A stretch of DNA of 64,000 bases from Celerinatantimonas sp046054195 (lineage in GTDB: Bacteria > Pseudomonadota > Gammaproteobacteria > Enterobacterales > Celerinatantimonadaceae), in the NCBI RefSeq assembly GCF_046054195.1, contig NZ_JBEQCS010000002.1, positions 124,001 to 188,000 on the forward strand, in the 5' to 3' direction. Both the position numbers and the translations under genes were made by a program. Each line of letters starts with the position of its first letter. Within the stretch, counting starts at the first letter, position 1. Below, piece after piece: positions 61,939 through 64,000 of this stretch. The notes beneath the pieces are model-generated. The model had not been told where the DNA came from and did no database searches. It saw only the letters and a list, made by a program, of their open reading frames with translations.

Positions 61939-63060
61939 CTATTGCTGAACTGAAACCGAAATAGGTTTGCCTTGCTGACGACGTTTAATGGTGCGTTTTG
62001 TTCTATCGATCACATCACCGGCTAACTGACCACACGCAGCATCAATATCATCACCGCGAGTTCTGCGCACCACAACGGTAATACCGTAGGATGTCAACAC
62101 TTTGCTGAATCTGTCGATACGGCTATTAGACGGTTTACCATAAGGTGATTCAGGATACGGATTAAACGGGATCAAGTTAATCTTACAGGGTGTATCTTTT
62201 AAAAGTGCCGCGAGCTCGTGGGCGTGATCCATCTCATCGTTCACTTTGTTAAGCAATACATACTCAACTGTGACTTTGCCCTGATTTGCATTCGATTTGG
62301 TCATGTAGCGTTTTACCGCACCGAGAAACTCGCTGATATTGTATTTATCGTTAATCGGCATGATTTCACTGCGCAACTTATCATTTGGCGCGTGCAGCGA
62401 AATGGCCAAAGCGACATCGATTCGATCGCCCAGCATATCCAGCGCAGGGACAACGCCTGAAGTACTGATGGTGACGCGTCGTTTACTTAACCCGAAGGCC
62501 AAATCGTCCATCATCAATTCCATCGCCGGAATGACGTTATTTAAATTAAGCAGCGGCTCGCCCATTCCCATCATAACGACATTGGTAATCGGCCGTTTAC
62601 CGGTTTGTTTGCTAAATCCGATAACTTGGGCTGCTCGCCACACCTGACCAATAATATCGCTAACACTTAAGTTACGGTTAAAACCCTGCTGCGCGGTTGA
62701 GCAAAATTTGCAATCGAGTGCGCATCCCACCTGAGAAGAGACACAAAGAGTCGCCCTATCGTGCTCTGGGATATAAACCGTTTCAATTTCTTGACCATGA
62801 ACTAACATCGCCCATTTGATGGTGCCATCAGATGAGCGCTGTTCTTTAGATATTTCAGGTGCCTTGATTTCGGCACATTCAACCAACTTGGCTCGTAAGA
62901 CCTTATTAACGTTGGTCATCTGTTCGAAATCGCTAACGCCAAAATGATAAATCCATTTCATCACTTGATCCGCTCGAAACGGTTTCTCCCCCATCTCGGC
63001 GAAGAAATCCCGCATAGCCTGGCGATTGAGATTCAGCAGATTTGTTTTTTGCTCACTCAT
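61939..63060 (-). CDS. rlmN: dual-specificity rRNA/tRNA methyltransferase RlmN
   Basis: A 373-residue radical SAM enzyme making m2A2503 in 23S rRNA and m2A37 in some tRNAs. The cluster motif C-x3-C-x2-C is in GCALDCKFCSTAQQG. The methyl-carrying and acid-base Cys near the end is in GDDIDAACGQLAG. MMGMGEPLLNL and RVTISTSGVVPAL are family blocks. It is first in the leftward block, upstream of pilW by 2 bases. Confidence 0.96.
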   Translation of the reverse strand: MSEQKTNLLNLNRQAMRDFFAEMGEKPFRADQVMKWIYHFGVSDFEQMTNVNKVLRAKLVECAEIKAPEISKEQRSSDGTIKWAMLVHGQEIETVYIPEHDRATLCVSSQVGCALDCKFCSTAQQGFNRNLSVSDIIGQVWRAAQVIGFSKQTGKRPITNVVMMGMGEPLLNLNNVIPAMELMMDDLAFGLSKRRVTISTSGVVPALDMLGDRIDVALAISLHAPNDKLRSEIMPINDKYNISEFLGAVKRYMTKSNANQGKVTVEYVLLNKVNDEMDHAHELAALLKDTPCKINLIPFNPYPESPYGKPSNSRIDRFSKVLTSYGITVVVRRTRGDDIDAACGQLAGDVIDRTKRTIKRRQQGKPISVSVQQ

Positions 63061-63228
63061 GAACGTTGCGATCCTTTAAATAAAAAAGCGCCGGATTGTA
63101 CAAACTTTAGCGCTACTTGGCCAGTACCGGAAAAAACCAATGCAATATCGATTTTCCCAAGTAGTTACCGTAATCGTGACTTGATAACTTATTTTAACAA
63201 ATTCGTAGCCATTTAAGGAAATTCTATC

Positions 63229-63798
63229 TTGCAAAAGTCAGCCATCACCCGCTTCACTCTATTGCTGAGCCTTTTGTTGAGTTTTTCAGCGATTGGCGCA
63301 ACACATGCGCAATTTAACTTCGCGGGAAAACAGTTTCCCCAAGCAGAAACGCTCAAAGGTGCCAGACTATCCATTCTTTATGGATACACACACAATGTCA
63401 GCGGCATAGACGTCCCTTTATTATCCCTATCACAAGTAGACAATTTTTATGGCGTTCAGTTCTCACCTTTTTTAGGAATTGGCCATATTCGTCAACATTT
63501 TCGTGGTGTTGCACTGAACTTAGCCAACTGGCATGAAGGTGATGACCAAGGGGTTAACATTGGCCTATTAAACGTCACTCACTCGTTAAAAGGGGCCAAC
63601 CTGGGTTTGGTCAACATCAGTACCGAGCAATCAAGTGTTGATTTAGGACTGGTTAATTACTCAGCAAAAACCTATTTTCAGCTGGGACTGGTGAATGCCA
63701 CACAAAATCTACAAGGGTTACAAATAGGCTTAGTAAACTACGCAGCCAATGGTGCACTCCCGGTTCTGCCGATTATCAACTTCAATAAAAACTTTTAA
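63229..63798 (+). CDS. exported protein with GLVN repeats (TTG start)
   Basis: A 189-residue protein with a signal peptide (about 1-28, cleavage near THA/Q). The second half is made of about five short repeats of roughly 16-17 residues built on G-L-x-N: VNIGLLNVTHSLKG, ANLGLVNIST, VDLGLVNYSAKT, FQLGLVNATQNLQG and LQIGLVNYAANG. This alternation suggests a beta-strand stack or small outer-membrane barrel; similar repeats occur in spirochaete and gammaproteobacterial surface proteins. The start is TTG at 63229, with AAGGAA 8 bases upstream. Confidence 0.7.
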   Translation: MQKSAITRFTLLLSLLLSFSAIGATHAQFNFAGKQFPQAETLKGARLSILYGYTHNVSGIDVPLLSLSQVDNFYGVQFSPFLGIGHIRQHFRGVALNLANWHEGDDQGVNIGLLNVTHSLKGANLGLVNISTEQSSVDLGLVNYSAKTYFQLGLVNATQNLQGLQIGLVNYAANGALPVLPIINFNKNF

Positions 63799-63860
63799 AA
63801 ATTATACCCTTGGCTATCTAAAATGAAATGACTGGTTAGTTATCAAATACGATAGATACA

Positions 63861-63886
63861 AAAACGGGAGCATAAGCTCCCGTTTT
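63861..63886. terminator. bidirectional terminator
   Basis: A perfect 11-bp stem AAAACGGGAGC / GCTCCCGTTTT with loop ATAA. It lies between the GLVN-repeat gene and the convergent partial gene at the window end. Confidence 0.92.
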
Positions 63887-63900
63887 ACTACCCATCAAGT

Positions 63901-64000
63901 TTAAGCTGCTTTATAGGCTTTAAAGGCTTTCTCGAGTTTTTTAGCAACTTTTTTGCTAACCCCCACACTTAGCAACGCAACACGCAGTCGAGCGCGAGAC
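63901..64000 (-). CDS. 3' end of an unidentified gene cut by the window
   Basis: The last 100 bases read leftward as an open frame ending in a basic tail (VSKKVAKKLEKAFKAYKAA) and TAA at 63901-63903. The Lys/Ala-rich helix suggests a nucleic acid-binding or ribosome-associated protein, but the part shown is too short to name. In E. coli rlmN is followed by ndk upstream, and this tail is not Ndk. Confidence 0.5.
   Translation of the reverse strand, partial: SRARLRVALLSVGVSKKVAKKLEKAFKAYKAA

Overview
The window is chromosomal DNA of a gammaproteobacterium. The best evidence is the right end, where rlmN-pilW-rodZ-ispG-hisS-yfgM-bamB-der-yfgJ, guaB-guaA and divergent xseA keep the order known from Enterobacterales, Vibrionales and Alteromonadales, and the middle, with xerD/fldB, ppx and trmN/srmB. 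Retention of pilW between rlmN and rodZ fits Vibrio-, Aeromonas- or Alteromonas-like lineages better than E. coli. The genus cannot be read from the sequence.

Layout. (1) 1-2.9 kb: a Fur-controlled TonB-dependent siderophore receptor and a small membrane protein. (2) 3.3-19.2 kb: a one-strand array of about 30 small, tightly packed, mostly cytosolic genes. Several resemble immunity families of polymorphic toxin systems (Imm11, Imm22, Imm10, SUKH/SMI1-KNR4, DUF6985, DUF6331, DUF2625, two CbrC-type proteins). It also holds an ADP-ribosylglycohydrolase, a short endonuclease V-like protein and the RNA 2'-phosphotransferase KptA. No toxin or secretion gene is visible. Broken gene pieces lie between intact ones, one of them a deletion copy of a neighbouring gene. 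(3) 19.6-24.5 kb: a glycyl radical enzyme of the YbiW type, its activase, a fructose-6-phosphate-aldolase-like enzyme and a convergent AraC regulator. (4) 24.9-27.2 kb: five more immunity-like genes. (5) 27.3-29.7 kb: a sugar-acid-type MFS transporter and an enolase-superfamily enzyme.

(6) 30-42.6 kb: mixed core and accessory genes: a GT9 glycosyltransferase, cytochrome b561, an HD/HD-GYP protein, tRNA-Gly(CCC), xerD, fldB, ppx, trmN, srmB, xanP, a cytochrome b562, a GNAT and another immunity-like protein. (7) 43-47.2 kb: a giant ankyrin-repeat protein and a decayed IS3-family transposase. (8) 47.2-64 kb: guaA-guaB, xseA, a LuxR-type regulator fused to an alpha/beta-hydrolase domain whose nucleophile and acid look lost, then the yfgJ-der-bamB-yfgM-hisS-ispG-rodZ-pilW-rlmN block and a repeat-containing exported protein.

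Interpretation. The most unusual feature is the toxin-free immunity array, which may protect against toxins of competing bacteria and includes enzymes that could undo toxin damage (ADP-ribose removal, nucleic acid repair). The glycyl radical operon probably opens a sugar phosphate and passes it to an aldolase. Family calls in the array come from reading the protein sequences by eye, so genes marked unknown should be treated as such.
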